Below are positions 7,953-17,669 of a DNA stretch of 64,000 nt, in pieces (the first letter of the stretch is position 1; each line of letters opens with the position of its first letter). The stretch spans positions 209,973-273,972 of the forward strand of contig NZ_JACNMP010000002.1 of NCBI RefSeq assembly GCF_017592335.1, given 5' to 3'. Source of the stretch: Pseudaestuariivita rosea (lineage in GTDB: Bacteria; Pseudomonadota; Alphaproteobacteria; Rhodobacterales; Rhodobacteraceae). The position numbers were made by a program, and so were the translations under genes. The notes under the pieces were generated by a model, which did not search any database, was not told the DNA's origin, and worked only from the letters and a program-made list of their open reading frames with translations.

Positions 7953-9200
7953 TTACATGCTGTTTTTAACAGCCGTTGCCAGCATCTGGACCGCGTCCTG
8001 GGACGACATGTCTGAATTGAAATGCGCGGTGACGACATCTGTGATCGCACCCGATTGCGCACCCCGCAGCGCCATGCCGTGGGCATAGCTGGGCAACAGC
8101 GATCCGCCCTCGGCGCTGGCCGCCATTTCGTTCGAAGACGTCAAGGCACAGCTGTCGAAGTCATCCAGGGCAACATCGGTCCGCGCAGGGATCGAGCCTT
8201 TGTTCAGGTTGAAGACCTTTTGGAAGTTCTGGCCCATGATCAGCTCGGCCAACAACATCTGACCCTCTTCCTTGTCGGACCCGCGGACGTCAAACATGGC
8301 AAAACTGTCGACGTTATAGAGGAAACCGTCACCAGGCGTCGACGCGCACAGAAAGTCCGTGCCGGGCGTTTTGCCAGCAGCCAGGAATTCACCCTTGGCC
8401 CAGTCGCCCATGATCTGGAAGCCCGCTTCACCGTTGATGACCATCGCCGTTGCCAGGTTCCAGTCACGACCGGGGAAGTTGTCATCCACAAAGCCGCGCA
8501 TGATGCGCATCTGGTCAAAGACCTGCACCATTGTGTCGGACGTCAGTGCGGCTTCGTCCAGATCGACAAGCGCCTGCTGGAAGAATTCCGGACCGCCAAG
8601 ACCCAGGACGACCGTTTCAAAAACCGTCGCGTCTTGCCAGGCCTGACCGCCGTGCGCCAGCGGCGTCACACCGGCGGCTTGCAGCTTTTCAGCGGCGAGG
8701 TTGAATTCGGCCCATGTCGTCGGCATTTCGATATCATGTTCGGCCAGAACAGCAGCATTGGCCCAGATCCAGTCAACACGGTGAACATTTACCGGGGCCG
8801 CACACCATGTGCCTTCGCACTTCATGTGTGACGCGATGGACTCGGGCAGCAGATCGTCCCAGTTTTCCTTTTCCGCCACGGCCGAGATATCGGACAAGAC
8901 GCCCTCTTCATACCATTCCTGAATGGCGGGGCCTTTCAACTGAACAGCCGTTGGTGCGTTGCCTGAAAGAACGCGGGCGCGCAGCGCGGTCATTGCCGCG
9001 TCACCACCACCACCCGCAACTGGCATATCGGTCCATTCACCGCCACGGCTGGCAAATTCATCCTTCAGAACGCCGACGGACTTCGCCTCGCCCCCGGATG
9101 TCCACCAGTGCAGCACCTCGACCTCGGGGGTGGCGAAAACGGCATTGGTCGCCGTCAATGACAAAGCGGTCGTAACCGCCAGAACGGATTTCTTGATCAT
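7953..9200 (-). CDS. Sugar ABC transporter substrate-binding protein
   Basis: Periplasmic binding protein, 415 residues from MIKKSVLAVTTALSL, a signal peptide with likely cleavage after AVFA. The mature protein begins TPEVEVLHWWTSGGEAKSV, the typical opening of the extracellular solute-binding family 1 proteins that bind glucose or mannose. The start at 9198-9200 is preceded by a GGGAGGAT-type ribosome-binding site; the longer open frame would put 25 residues before the signal peptide. First gene of the operon, divergent from a two-component system, which may sense the same sugar, as for GltR/GltS and the gts transporter in Pseudomonas. Confidence 0.9.
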   Translation of the reverse strand: MIKKSVLAVTTALSLTATNAVFATPEVEVLHWWTSGGEAKSVGVLKDEFASRGGEWTDMPVAGGGGDAAMTALRARVLSGNAPTAVQLKGPAIQEWYEEGVLSDISAVAEKENWDDLLPESIASHMKCEGTWCAAPVNVHRVDWIWANAAVLAEHDIEMPTTWAEFNLAAEKLQAAGVTPLAHGGQAWQDATVFETVVLGLGGPEFFQQALVDLDEAALTSDTMVQVFDQMRIMRGFVDDNFPGRDWNLATAMVINGEAGFQIMGDWAKGEFLAAGKTPGTDFLCASTPGDGFLYNVDSFAMFDVRGSDKEEGQMLLAELIMGQNFQKVFNLNKGSIPARTDVALDDFDSCALTSSNEMAASAEGGSLLPSYAHGMALRGAQSGAITDVVTAHFNSDMSSQDAVQMLATAVKNSM

Positions 9201-9370
9201 CTGTATCCTCCCATACTTGCTGGTTGTCTCAGCAATTGTGGACCAAGTATTCCGAAACGTGACCCCGCTATGCAACAGGGAAAAAACGGATTTGCACCGG
9301 GCGCATAACGATTTTACGGTGCTTTGTTACACGTTGTTAACTTTCATAAGCACAAAGGACATTTTGGCCC

Positions 9371-10108
9371 ATGTCAATTCCGCGCCTGCTGGTGGTAGAT
9401 GACGACGAAGACATGCGTGACATGATGGCGCAATACCTGCGAAACAACGGGTTTATTGTGCTGCCTGCCGCGTCCGAGGCCGAGATCCTGGATCACCTGC
9501 ACGCCGGGCGTATTGATCTGATCTTGCTGGATGTGATGCTGGGACAGGAAAGCGGTATTGAAATCTGCAAGGGCCTGCGCCAGGATCAGGATGTGCCAAT
9601 CATTCTGGTTTCCGCTCTGTCTGCCGACCATCAGCGCATGGCGGGATATGAGGTCGGCGCGGATGATTACATCGCCAAACCGTTCAACCCTGCCCTGCTG
9701 CTGGCCCGCATTCAGGCCGTCTTGCGCCGCGTGCGTCGATCACCCTCACTCAATTACCGGCGCAGTACATCCCGATACGATTTCGCAGGCTGGAGCTATG
9801 ATGGCCGCAAGGATGAGGTTCTGTCGCCTGACGGGGTTCAGGTGGCCCTATCGCAGCGCGAGACACGGCTGTTAAAGGTCCTGCTGGCCAGCCCGCGCAT
9901 CCCCCTGACCCGTGACGAAATCGCAGCGGCGATGGATATCACGCAGGATGGTGAACAAGGCCCCGAGGCCTCGGGGCGCGCGATTGACATGCTTGTGGGG
10001 CGTCTGCGCAGCAAGATCGAAACCAACCCAAAAGCGCCACAAATGCTGAAGACCGAACGCGGCGTAGGCTATGTCTTTGCTGTCGATGTGACAGAAAGTC
10101 GAACCTAG
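9371..10108 (+). CDS. OmpR-family response regulator
   Basis: Cytoplasmic transcription factor, 245 residues. The receiver domain (1-120) has the acidic pair D10-D11, the phosphoacceptor D54 in ILLDVMLG, and the conserved lysine in YIAKPF. The C-terminal winged helix (about 130-240) ends RGVGYVFAVD, typical of OmpR/PhoB. It is followed after one base by the sensor kinase gene, and it is transcribed away from the sugar ABC operon with 170 bp between the two, so control of that operon is the simplest hypothesis. Confidence 0.92.
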   Translation: MSIPRLLVVDDDEDMRDMMAQYLRNNGFIVLPAASEAEILDHLHAGRIDLILLDVMLGQESGIEICKGLRQDQDVPIILVSALSADHQRMAGYEVGADDYIAKPFNPALLLARIQAVLRRVRRSPSLNYRRSTSRYDFAGWSYDGRKDEVLSPDGVQVALSQRETRLLKVLLASPRIPLTRDEIAAAMDITQDGEQGPEASGRAIDMLVGRLRSKIETNPKAPQMLKTERGVGYVFAVDVTESRT

Positions 10109-10109
10109 G

Positions 10110-11555
10110 ATGGGAACCCTTAGGACGCGGGGCGTTATTTGGGTTGTCTGCGCGATGATCGCCGGCGTCGTGGCAACCTGGGGGTGGACGTTGTCGCAAT
10201 ATCGCTGGTCGACCCATCTGGATGCGGCTTTTCTGTCGGGTCTGTTGCTGTATGACACACTGGCCGAAAATGCGCCTACCCCCCCCGGGGTCACACTGAC
10301 CGAGCTATCCGTCGACCAATCGGCGCTTGCAGATCAGGGTCGTTTCAATGCGCTGGCCGCCATGTCGCCACCGTCGTTTGTCACACAGGTGTCGGTTCTC
10401 GGTCAGTTCCCGGATGAATTCAGCGGTGCGCGCCTGTCCATCGCCGTTGTTTCACCCGATCTGCAGTACCCCGTCGCCGACATCAGCGCCGATGGCAGCC
10501 CGGGTCCGGCGGCCACCCTGGGGGGCGTCACACGACTGCTGGCCAGTTATTGTTCGGACCCGGTGCTGTTCGCGCGGTATGGTACGGCGCAATGGGTCCG
10601 CATTGATGGCGACGGGGTCTGGGGATGTTCTGCCGCGCCTGCAGACCTGCGGCTGCCATCGGCCATCGGGTTGTTCATTGTGATGGCTCTTATACTTTCA
10701 ACAGTTCTTGAAACCTCGTCCTTTTTTCGCGATTTCGCACATGCTTTGCGGGAACGGCGCCATCAGGGCGGCCCGGATGAATACCAATCCAGGGGGCCCG
10801 TGGAACTGCGTGAAACCATTGACGCCGTGAACCACTATCTGGGGATCGAACGCGATATTCTTGCAGAACGCGCGATGATCCTGTCCGGTGTCAGCCATGA
10901 TCTGGGCACGCCCGCAACACGTCTAAAGCTAAGGTCCGCGCTGATCACAGACGACACGCTGCGCGGCAAGCTGAACGAGGATATCGATCAGATGACGCAG
11001 ATGATTGAAAGCGTGCTGACCTATACCCAATCGGAAATCAGCGCTGAGGCCCCGCGCAGACTGTCGCTGACGTCTTTGCTTGAATCGATCGTGGATGACT
11101 ATCGCGATGTGGGCAAACCGGTGACATTCATACCCGCCACAGGCCTTGCCGTCGTGCGGGATGCAACAGTGTTTGAAAGCCGCCCGACCAAGGGTACAAA
11201 CGTGAATGAAGCGCAACGCATCGTTGTTACGGCACGACCCGTCGGGTTGCAGCGCGCGATAGCAAATCTGATCGATAACGCCTTGAAATACGGACGAAAA
11301 GCGCTGGTGACGGTCGAGGCAACCTCGGATGTTGCGCGGATCGTGATCGAAGATGAGGGCACAGGATTGGGCGATGATGACATGCAGCGCCTGATCGCAC
11401 CGTTTGAGCGCGGGCCGAATACCGGCCATTTGCAAGGTGTGGGGTTGGGGCTGACAATTGTGTCGACGATCGCCCGCCAGCACGGTGGCACCCTGACCTT
11501 TGCACGTGGATCAACCGGGCTGCGGGCCATACTGACCATTGCGCGCCTTGGTTGA
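10110..11555 (+). CDS. Sensor histidine kinase
   Basis: Inner-membrane sensor, 481 residues. Membrane segments at about 9-26 and 184-201 enclose a periplasmic sensor of about 155 residues with two cysteines (C148, C173). A HAMP-like linker leads to the H-box SGVSHDLGTPATRLKL with phosphoacceptor H263; the usual HDLRTPL arginine is replaced by glycine. ATP-binding motifs are NLIDNALKYG (N), DEGTGLGDDD (G1) and GVGLGLTIV (G2). Cognate of the response regulator one base upstream. The likely signal is a periplasmic sugar or a sugar-loaded binding protein, inferred from the neighbouring transporter. Confidence 0.92.
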   Translation: MGTLRTRGVIWVVCAMIAGVVATWGWTLSQYRWSTHLDAAFLSGLLLYDTLAENAPTPPGVTLTELSVDQSALADQGRFNALAAMSPPSFVTQVSVLGQFPDEFSGARLSIAVVSPDLQYPVADISADGSPGPAATLGGVTRLLASYCSDPVLFARYGTAQWVRIDGDGVWGCSAAPADLRLPSAIGLFIVMALILSTVLETSSFFRDFAHALRERRHQGGPDEYQSRGPVELRETIDAVNHYLGIERDILAERAMILSGVSHDLGTPATRLKLRSALITDDTLRGKLNEDIDQMTQMIESVLTYTQSEISAEAPRRLSLTSLLESIVDDYRDVGKPVTFIPATGLAVVRDATVFESRPTKGTNVNEAQRIVVTARPVGLQRAIANLIDNALKYGRKALVTVEATSDVARIVIEDEGTGLGDDDMQRLIAPFERGPNTGHLQGVGLGLTIVSTIARQHGGTLTFARGSTGLRAILTIARLG

Positions 11556-11603
11556 CATGTCTGGATGCAAGTGATGTCCTTGGTTGTGACTTTGTGACAA
11601 ATC

Positions 11604-12218
11604 ATGGATGGGGCTGGCATGCGTACAACACTTCTTGACGATACAAATCATAAAGAACAACGCGACGGTGGCGGGCGGGTCGACACACTGTTTTTCAGAT
11701 CGCGAAATGTCATCATCACGGGTGAGATTACGGATCAGGTTGCGCAAAAAGCGGTGACACATCTTTTGGCCTTGGCCGAAGACAGCGATGCGCCGATCAA
11801 TCTGTTCATCAGCTCGCCCGGCGGTCACGTTGAGTCGGGCGATATGGTCCATGACATCATCAAGTTCATCCGCCCAACGGTGCGCACGATCGGCAGCGGA
11901 TGGGTGGCCAGCGCCGGTGCGCTGATCTTCATCGGAGCCGAGCGTAAGTACCGGTTTTGCCTGCCAAATACCCGGTTTCTGCTGCACCAGCCCAGCGGTG
12001 GTGTCGGCGGTCAGGTGAGTGACATTCAGATACAGGCCGAGCAAATTCGCAAGATGTGCGACCGTTTCAATCATCTGTTTTCAGAGGCGACAGGACAGAC
12101 CCCCGACCGTATAGCACAGGACACGGCCCGGGATTTCTGGCTGAATACGGATGAGGCATTGCGTTACGGATTGCTGGGGTCAGTCATTCAGAACGCTGAT
12201 GATTTGCCGGGGGCGTAA
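11604..12218 (+). CDS. ClpP-like ATP-dependent protease proteolytic subunit (paralogue)
   Basis: Cytoplasmic serine peptidase, 204 residues. The catalytic triad is intact: S103 in GWVASAGALIF, H128 in RFLLHQPSGG, and D177 in DTARDFWLNTDEA. It diverges from housekeeping ClpP, for example GSGWVASAGA replaces the usual GxAASMGA, so it is probably a second, ClpP2-type subunit. There is no clpX or clpA next to it. An alternative start MRTTLLDD lies at 11619. It stands alone between the sensor kinase gene and a repeat-rich region, ending with a weak CCCAAGT/ACTTGGG inverted repeat about 35 bp downstream. Confidence 0.85.
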   Translation: MDGAGMRTTLLDDTNHKEQRDGGGRVDTLFFRSRNVIITGEITDQVAQKAVTHLLALAEDSDAPINLFISSPGGHVESGDMVHDIIKFIRPTVRTIGSGWVASAGALIFIGAERKYRFCLPNTRFLLHQPSGGVGGQVSDIQIQAEQIRKMCDRFNHLFSEATGQTPDRIAQDTARDFWLNTDEALRYGLLGSVIQNADDLPGA

Positions 12219-12305
12219 GCGACTGTTATAATTTAGGAAAAATGCACTGGCCCCAAGTATTACGGGCACTTGGGTCGTAACATCGTGCCAAGGCCCAAAG
12301 GCATA

Positions 12306-12674
12306 ACGCAACGTCATGAAAGTTAACCCGCCCTTCGGTGATGTTTTTGAATGTGCAATTTGCACATTTTCCGCAAAACCGCGTAATTCAGATGTGCAAT
12401 TTACACATTTTTCGCGGGATTTGCGGCGACTTCCTGATTCCCACGGATTTTTCACGAAAACGCCTTGTGGATAACTTTCATGTCAACGCGCGTGGGTGGG
12501 TCAGAGTTCGGTAACACTCTGCCCGAATTAATCATTTTCCGAGGCCATTAACGCATCATAAATCGCACCGTACGGTGCCAAACTTCGCAAGTTTACAAAA
12601 ATCGAAGCGAAAAGTTTGCAAAGTTTGCAGCGTTAAGGTTTGGGTAAGGAAAGTGAGAGGTCCGGTTTGAGCCA
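12306..12674 (+). repeat. Long intergenic repeat, copy A (~368 bp)
   Basis: A non-coding block that matches 47,873-48,240 over its whole length, in the same orientation, almost without gaps and with roughly six of seven bases identical by eye. Shared elements in order: a 15-bp palindrome TGTGCAATTTGCACA (12352-12366), a near-palindrome TGTGCAATTTACACA (12393-12407) exactly 41 bp later, a perfect DnaA-box core TGTGGATAA (12466-12474), a CATTAACGCATCATAAATCGCACC block, TTTGCAAAGTTTGCAG, and a terminal TTAAGGTTTGGGTAAG. Conservation is highest in these elements, which suggests protein binding sites rather than decay. Confidence 0.9.
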
Positions 12675-12998
12675 GACGCAAAGCTTTTGGGCGTCGCCGC
12701 TAAGGTCGTCATCTGAAGCCCGTAGTACCCGTAGCGCGTGTTGTCGGCGATGAAGTCTTCGGGTGACCAAGAAAACTCTCCACACCAACAGGCAAAATGA
12801 GCCAAAAGACAGAATAAACCCCAGATAAAACCCAATCCGGCTTTTATCAGTTCTTGCAGTATTATGTTCCCTCTTTGCTCTCACATCTTTCTCCTGCTGT
12901 CCCTGACGTGCGGGCATATGCGCAGTCGGTAACGGGTCCCATTTCTGGCCCGAAACCTCTCGCTGCCGACATGTCGATACACGAAAAAGGAGACCAGG
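12675..12998. other. Gene-free stretch before the decayed island
   Basis: No convincing gene. Reverse-strand open frames run through it and through repeat copy A, but they lack recognisable domains and a plausible start with ribosome-binding site. A purine-rich GAAAAAGGAGACC just before 12999 is the ribosome-binding site of the AlpA-like fragment. Confidence 0.6.
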
Positions 12999-13151
12999 AT
13001 GGTTGAGAAACACTACCGGCGCCTTGAGGTCGAGGAAATCACAGGCCTGAGCCGCACCACAATTTACAAGATGATGAGCCGCGGCGAGTTTCCCCGTCCA
13101 GTGCGCCTATCATAGCGATCTGCCGAATTACATCGTTGGGAAAGCGAACAG
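12999..13151 (+). pseudogene. AlpA-like excisionase/regulator, broken by an in-frame TAG
   Basis: A small helix-turn-helix protein of the AlpA (MerR-like) family, which in phages and integrative elements controls excision. Translation from the ATG at 12999 gives VEEITGLSRTTIYKMM and GEFPRPVRLS, the family core, then TAG at 13113-13115. The same frame continues with RSAELHRWESEQ, which matches the usual C-terminal continuation of AlpA. The frame is then lost at about 13150 where RHS sequence begins. Good AGGAGA ribosome-binding site. The 38-residue product is unlikely to work. Confidence 0.75.
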
Positions 13152-14072
13152 TGTTGTTGTGACGGGGCAGGGGGGTGCTGGCCCCGGTGGCTCCTATCGC
13201 AATCGCGTTGCCACCTTCGAAACCAGCACTGGTAATATGCTGCAGCTAAGCTCGCTTTTGGCCGACGGTAGTGCCGCCGTCACCGATATGTCCTATGACA
13301 GTTTTGGCAACCTGATCAATGTGACCGGGCCTGCCAATGCCACGGGTCAGCGCTATGCATTGGACTATGTCTTCGATCCGGAAGTGACGACATATGTCAC
13401 CAGTATCACCGACAGCTTCGGCTATACGTCCGCGGCCGCCTATGATGTGCGCTTTGGGGAGCTTCTCAGCACAACGGACCTGAACGGTCAGCCCATGACC
13501 TATACGCTGGATGATGTGGGGCGGATCGTGACGGTGACAGGTCCATATCAAGCTGGCACCGGCTTCGACACGATCACATTCGCCTATAATCCCTTGCTGG
13601 ACGTTCCTGGCGATGATCAATACCCGGATGTGGGTGTCAGTTGGGCGCTGACGCAGCATATCGATGTTTATCGCAATATCGCGGATCCGATTGAGACGGC
13701 ACTGTTCATTGATGGCTTAGGCCGTGTCCTGCAAACCAAGAAAGATGCAGCCATCTATGATGCCGGGACCGTCACTGACAAAATGGTTGCATCCGGTCGG
13801 ATCACGTTTGATTTCCTCGGGCGGCAGACGGAGCAATACTACCCGGTCGAAGAGGCTTTGGGCAGTCAGGGACTCTTTAATGCCACTTACGATACCATCG
13901 CGCCCACTCTGACCGATTACGATATCCTTGATCGACCCGTGCAGGTCACGATCCCGGATGGAACAAGCACGTAGATGGTCTATGACTTTGGAGCTGACCG
14001 GAGCGGTGCTCAGCAGTTCCGTACGCTCTTTATCGATGCCGAAGGTAATCGGCGCGAAACCTTCGCGGATGT
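13147..14072 (+). pseudogene. RHS/YD-repeat protein fragment
   Basis: Internal fragment of a large RHS/YD-repeat protein of the secreted toxin-cage or surface type. Repeats are visible as MSYDSFGNLINVTGP, TYTLDDVGRIVTVTGP, ITFDFLGRQTEQYY and DYDILDRPVQVTIPDG. An in-frame TAG at 13972-13974 interrupts it; the same frame continues MVYDFGADRSGAQQFRTLF for about 30 codons. Neither the N-terminal region nor a C-terminal toxin domain is present. It joins the AlpA fragment on the left and an IS66 fragment on the right, so it is a remnant carried in by rearrangement. Confidence 0.8.
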
Positions 14073-14117
14073 GCAGGCTATACCCGCTTGCTCAAACGCC
14101 CGATGCAGGATGTGACA

Positions 14118-14678
14118 CTGGCCTATTGTTGAGCGCACGCACGGCGTAAACTGCATGACGTCACCCAATCCAGCGCGGCTCCAATGGCGCAGGAGGGTCT
14201 GGCCCAAATCCAGGCGCTTTACCGCATCGAAAAAGATTTGCGCGGCCTGCCCGCCGATCAACGGCACGCTGCTCCACAGGACCGCTCAAAACCCATCGTC
14301 GACGCCTTCGAGATTTGGCTCGCCCGAAGCCGCACCCGCGTCTCGGCCAAATCACCGACAGGGGAGGCCCTGAAATACATCGCCAAATACTGGGACGGGC
14401 TCATCCTGTTCCTCGACGACGGTCGCATTGAACTCGACAACAACTCCGTCGAACGCACCATACGACCCATTGCCCTGAACCGCAAAAACGCGCTCTTCGC
14501 TGGACATGATACAGGCGCTCACAACTGGGCCGTCATCGCGTCCCTGATCGAGACCTGCAAGCTCAACGCGATCGAGCCTCAGGGCTATCTATCAGGTGTC
14601 CTAACCGCCATTGCCAACGGCCACAAGCAGACGGACATCAAAGAACTGCTGCCTTGGAACTACATCAAACCCGTGTGA
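14118..14678 (+). pseudogene. IS66-family transposase, C-terminal fragment
   Basis: The C-terminal third of an IS66 TnpC transposase. The conserved block normally reading CWAHARRK appears as AYC-stop-AHARRK at about 14130-14160, that is, the tryptophan codon has become TGA. Then follow the expected IAKYWDGLILFLDDGRIELDNNSVERTIRPIALNRKNALFAGHD and WNYIKPV. The catalytic glutamate region is retained but the first two aspartates and the zinc-binding N-terminus are missing. No tnpA or tnpB and no terminal repeats are visible. Confidence 0.85.
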
Positions 14679-14788
14679 CCAGCGCACCGTTTATGCTGAA
14701 GTCGGAGTTGCCGTTCAAGGATGACATCCTTAAGGTACTCCGATGCTTCAAGGGTACGCAAAGCCGATGGAAGGTCGGTCTCATCTTC

Positions 14789-15957
14789 GGGTTTCCAGTT
14801 CGATTGGAGCGAAGACTGGGCCAGTATCGGTGGCGAGCGGGTCAAACTTCAGGTCGCCCATATCAAGCTGTCACACAGCCGGGCGTTTCTGGTGCGGGCC
14901 TACCCGCTGCAAACGCACGAGATGCTGTTCGACGCTCAATGGCATGCGTTCCGCGTCTTCGGCGGCGTACCCGGTCGCGGGATCTATGACAATATGAAGA
15001 CCGCCGTTGATCGTGTTGGCAAAGGCAAGCAGCGGGACGTCAATGCCCGCTTCAAATCCATGGCCAGCCACTATGTCTTTGAACCAGAGTTCTGCAACCC
15101 GGCCGCAGGCTGGGAGAAGGGACAGGTCGAGAAGAACGTGCAGGATGCGCGCAACCGCCTGTGGCAGATCATGCCGGTCTTCACCGATCTGGCCGAGCTG
15201 AACCAATGGCTGGAAGATCGCTGTATCGCTTTGTGGGCCGAGACAAAACACCGGGACCTGCCCGGCACGATCGCTGATGTGTGGGAAGCCGAGAGGCCCA
15301 TGCTCATGGCATTGCCCCCAGCCTTTGACGGAACACAGCAAGAGGGTGTCGCCCACATGCCTGATCACCTTCGAGCGCAATCGCTACAGCGTGCCTGCCA
15401 GCTTTGCCAATCGCCGTGTCAGTTTGCATGTCTACCCTGAACGGCTGGTCGTCGTGGCGGAAGGCCAAGCTATTTGCGCCCATGACCGCATCATCGAGCG
15501 GTCGCACCACAAGCCAGGCAGGGTGATCTATGATTGGCGGCACTATCTGGCGCTCGCCATTTTCCTCGGACCGATGGCGGACAAGGGCTCGCTCCAGCGC
15601 AAACCCGGTGCCCTGCGTAATGGTGCGCCATTTGCCGAGATGCCCGACGCCTTCCGCCGCGTGCAGGATCATGTGTTACGCAAGGAACGCGGGGACCGCG
15701 AGATGGTGGATATCCTGTCTCTGGTTCTGCACCACGATGAAGACGCCGTTCTATGTGCCGTGGAATTGGCGCTGGACGCAGGCGTGCCCACCAAGACACA
15801 TGTCCTGAACCTCCTGCACAGGTTGATCGACAAAAAGCAAACTGAACATCCAGAGGTCGATCCGCCAGAGGCCTTAGCTTTGGATACGGCACCAAAGGCC
15901 AATGTCGACCGCTATGATGATCTGAGACAGACCGGGGAGAAGCGCCATGCGTCATGA
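14789..15957 (+). pseudogene. istA: IS21-family transposase IstA, truncated and frameshifted
   Basis: Integrase-type transposase. The first frame carries the catalytic-core sequence [32 protein letters not shown] and [15 protein letters not shown], so the DDE residues are present. The frame shifts near 15332, after LPPAFDG, and the protein continues in another frame as [22 protein letters not shown] through to TGA at 15955. The N-terminal helix-turn-helix region is absent. The 3' end overlaps the istB start as in intact IS21 elements. Confidence 0.85.
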
Positions 15958-16720
15958 TCCAGCAGGCGCCTCGATCGTGATTATGCTCCGCAGCCTGAAA
16001 CTGCATGGAATGGCGCAAGCCGTTGATGATCTCGTGGCCCAAGGTGCACCAGCCTTCGAGACCGCAATGCCGATGTTGTCCCAACTTCTCAAGGCAGAAA
16101 TGACCGAGCGGGAAGTGCGGTCAATCGCCTACCAAACCAAGGTGGCGCGCTTCCCGTCCTATAAAGACCTGGCAGGCTTTGACTTCAAATCCAGTGAAAT
16201 CAACGAAGCCTCCGTCAAGCAACTGCATCGTGGCGCCTTCATGGAAAGCGCCGAAAACGTCGTGCTGATCGGCGGCCCAGGCACGGGCAAAAGCCACATT
16301 GCGACAGCCCTCAGCGTTCAGGCCATAGAGCATCACAGATGCAAGGTGCGGGCCTACTCGACGGTGGAACTCGTTAATGCCCTGGAGCAGGAAAAGGCGA
16401 TCGGAAAGGCCGGCAAATTGGCCGAGATGCTGACCAAGATCGATTTGGTCATTCTCGATGAGCTTGGCTATCTGCCGTTCAGTTCGTCCGGTGGCGCACT
16501 GCTCTTCCATCTCCTGAGCAAACTCTATGAGCGCACCAGCCTCGTCATCACCACCAACCTCAGCTTCTCGGAATGGGCTCAGGTCTTCGGCGATGCAAAG
16601 ATGACCACCGCGCTCCTCGATCGGCTCACACACCGCTGCCACATTCTGGAAACCGGCAACGACAGCTACCGCTACAAAGCCAGCTCAGAAGCCGCAAAGA
16701 AAAAAGAAAGGAGACAACGA
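15947..16720 (+). mobile_element. istB: IS21-family helper ATPase IstB
   Basis: AAA+ ATPase that assists IS21 transposition. It has Walker [10 protein letters not shown], Walker [14 protein letters not shown], sensor [14 protein letters not shown] and the C-terminal [13 protein letters not shown]. The reading frame is intact but its last residues are replaced: after [10 protein letters not shown] the sequence runs into an IS481 fragment and the frame ends at 16759. So IstB itself may still be made, but its partner IstA is broken and no right end of the element is seen. Confidence 0.85.
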
Positions 16721-17126
16721 CATTGCCTTCCTGGGCGGCGCGGGCTTCCAGAGCCTTGAGGCGCTTCTTCATGGTCTCCAGATCGTTGCGCAGCCAGATC
16801 GACCTGACGCCGGACGAGGACACCATGATGCCCTTCTGCTGCAACGCCCAACTGGCGCGTTTCTGGCCCAAGGCAGGGTTCTCAATCGCCAGCTCAATCA
16901 CGGCGCGTTCCACATGCTCTGGCACGCGGTTCTTGAGGATGGGTTTCTTGCGGCTGAGATCCATCAGCGCCTCTTCGCCGCCCTGATCGTAAAGCTCCTT
17001 GAACCGGTAGAAGCTGTCCCGTGAATACCCCATCACATTGCAGGCCTGCGAAACAGACCCGAGCTGCTTGGCCAATTCCAGCAGCCCGAGCTTCGGCTTG
17101 ATGATCTTCTCTTGAATGCTTGTCAT
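16720..17126 (-). pseudogene. IS481-family transposase, N-terminal fragment
   Basis: The first ~134 residues of an IS481-type transposase, on the opposite strand to the IS21 remains. The start [20 protein letters not shown] is at 17124-17126, with helix-turn-helix sequences ([19 protein letters not shown]) and [28 protein letters not shown]. It stops matching the family at about 16720, exactly where IstB ends, so a deletion or insertion joined the two. The DDE core is absent. Confidence 0.85.
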
Positions 17127-17184
17127 TGATCGACACTCCTTCTTGCGCTCCATAAGAGCAGAAATGTCAGATCAAGTCGTGTGC

Positions 17185-17669
17185 TTTGCACGTTATCCCT
17201 GTCTGGGTGTTCGGCTGGCCTTATCCGCGGATTTTATCACTGTTTTTATTGGCATTGCTGATCTATCTTGCAGATTTTTGATCTGCGCCATTTGCGTTTA
17301 CCTGATCATGCAACGCTGCTCCTTGCTTTGCTTGGACTTCTGACAACCTGGCAGTTCTGGCCATCCTTGCTGACTATGCATCTTGTTTCCGGGATTGTTA
17401 CAGGCGGCATCTTATGGCTGTTGTCCACCGTATGGTGGCGTATCAGCCATACAGAGGCATTAGGCTTGGGTGACGTGAAATTCGGCGCTGCGGCCGCCAT
17501 CTGGGTTGGGCCTGCAATCAGCTTGGTGATCATATTAGCTGCGGGCAGTGCACTACTCATAGCTCTTGTGAAAACCAGCATGAACAGAGCTGATTTACGC
17601 AAACCTCTAGCGTTTGGCCCATTCCTATGCGTCGCACTTTGGTCCGTGTGGTGCTGGTTTGCAGCTTAA
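17185..17669 (+). pseudogene. Type IV prepilin peptidase (A24) remnant, frameshifted
   Basis: A small TadV/CpaA-like prepilin peptidase. The main frame (from about 17268) reads IFDLRHLRLPDHATLLLAL and later GLGDVKFGAAAAIWVGP, containing both catalytic aspartates of the A24 family (the D of RLPD-type loop region and the GxGD motif) and three membrane segments. The first membrane segment (PYPRILSLFLLALLIYLA) is in a different frame, with the shift near 17270. No start codon with ribosome-binding site leads into the main frame other than a TTG, so it is probably dead. Confidence 0.65.

Noticed and set aside
12593-13013. Reverse-strand open frames running through repeat copy A
   Set aside because: No recognisable domain or ribosome-binding site, and the 3' parts fall in the repeat, which has no matching frame in copy B.
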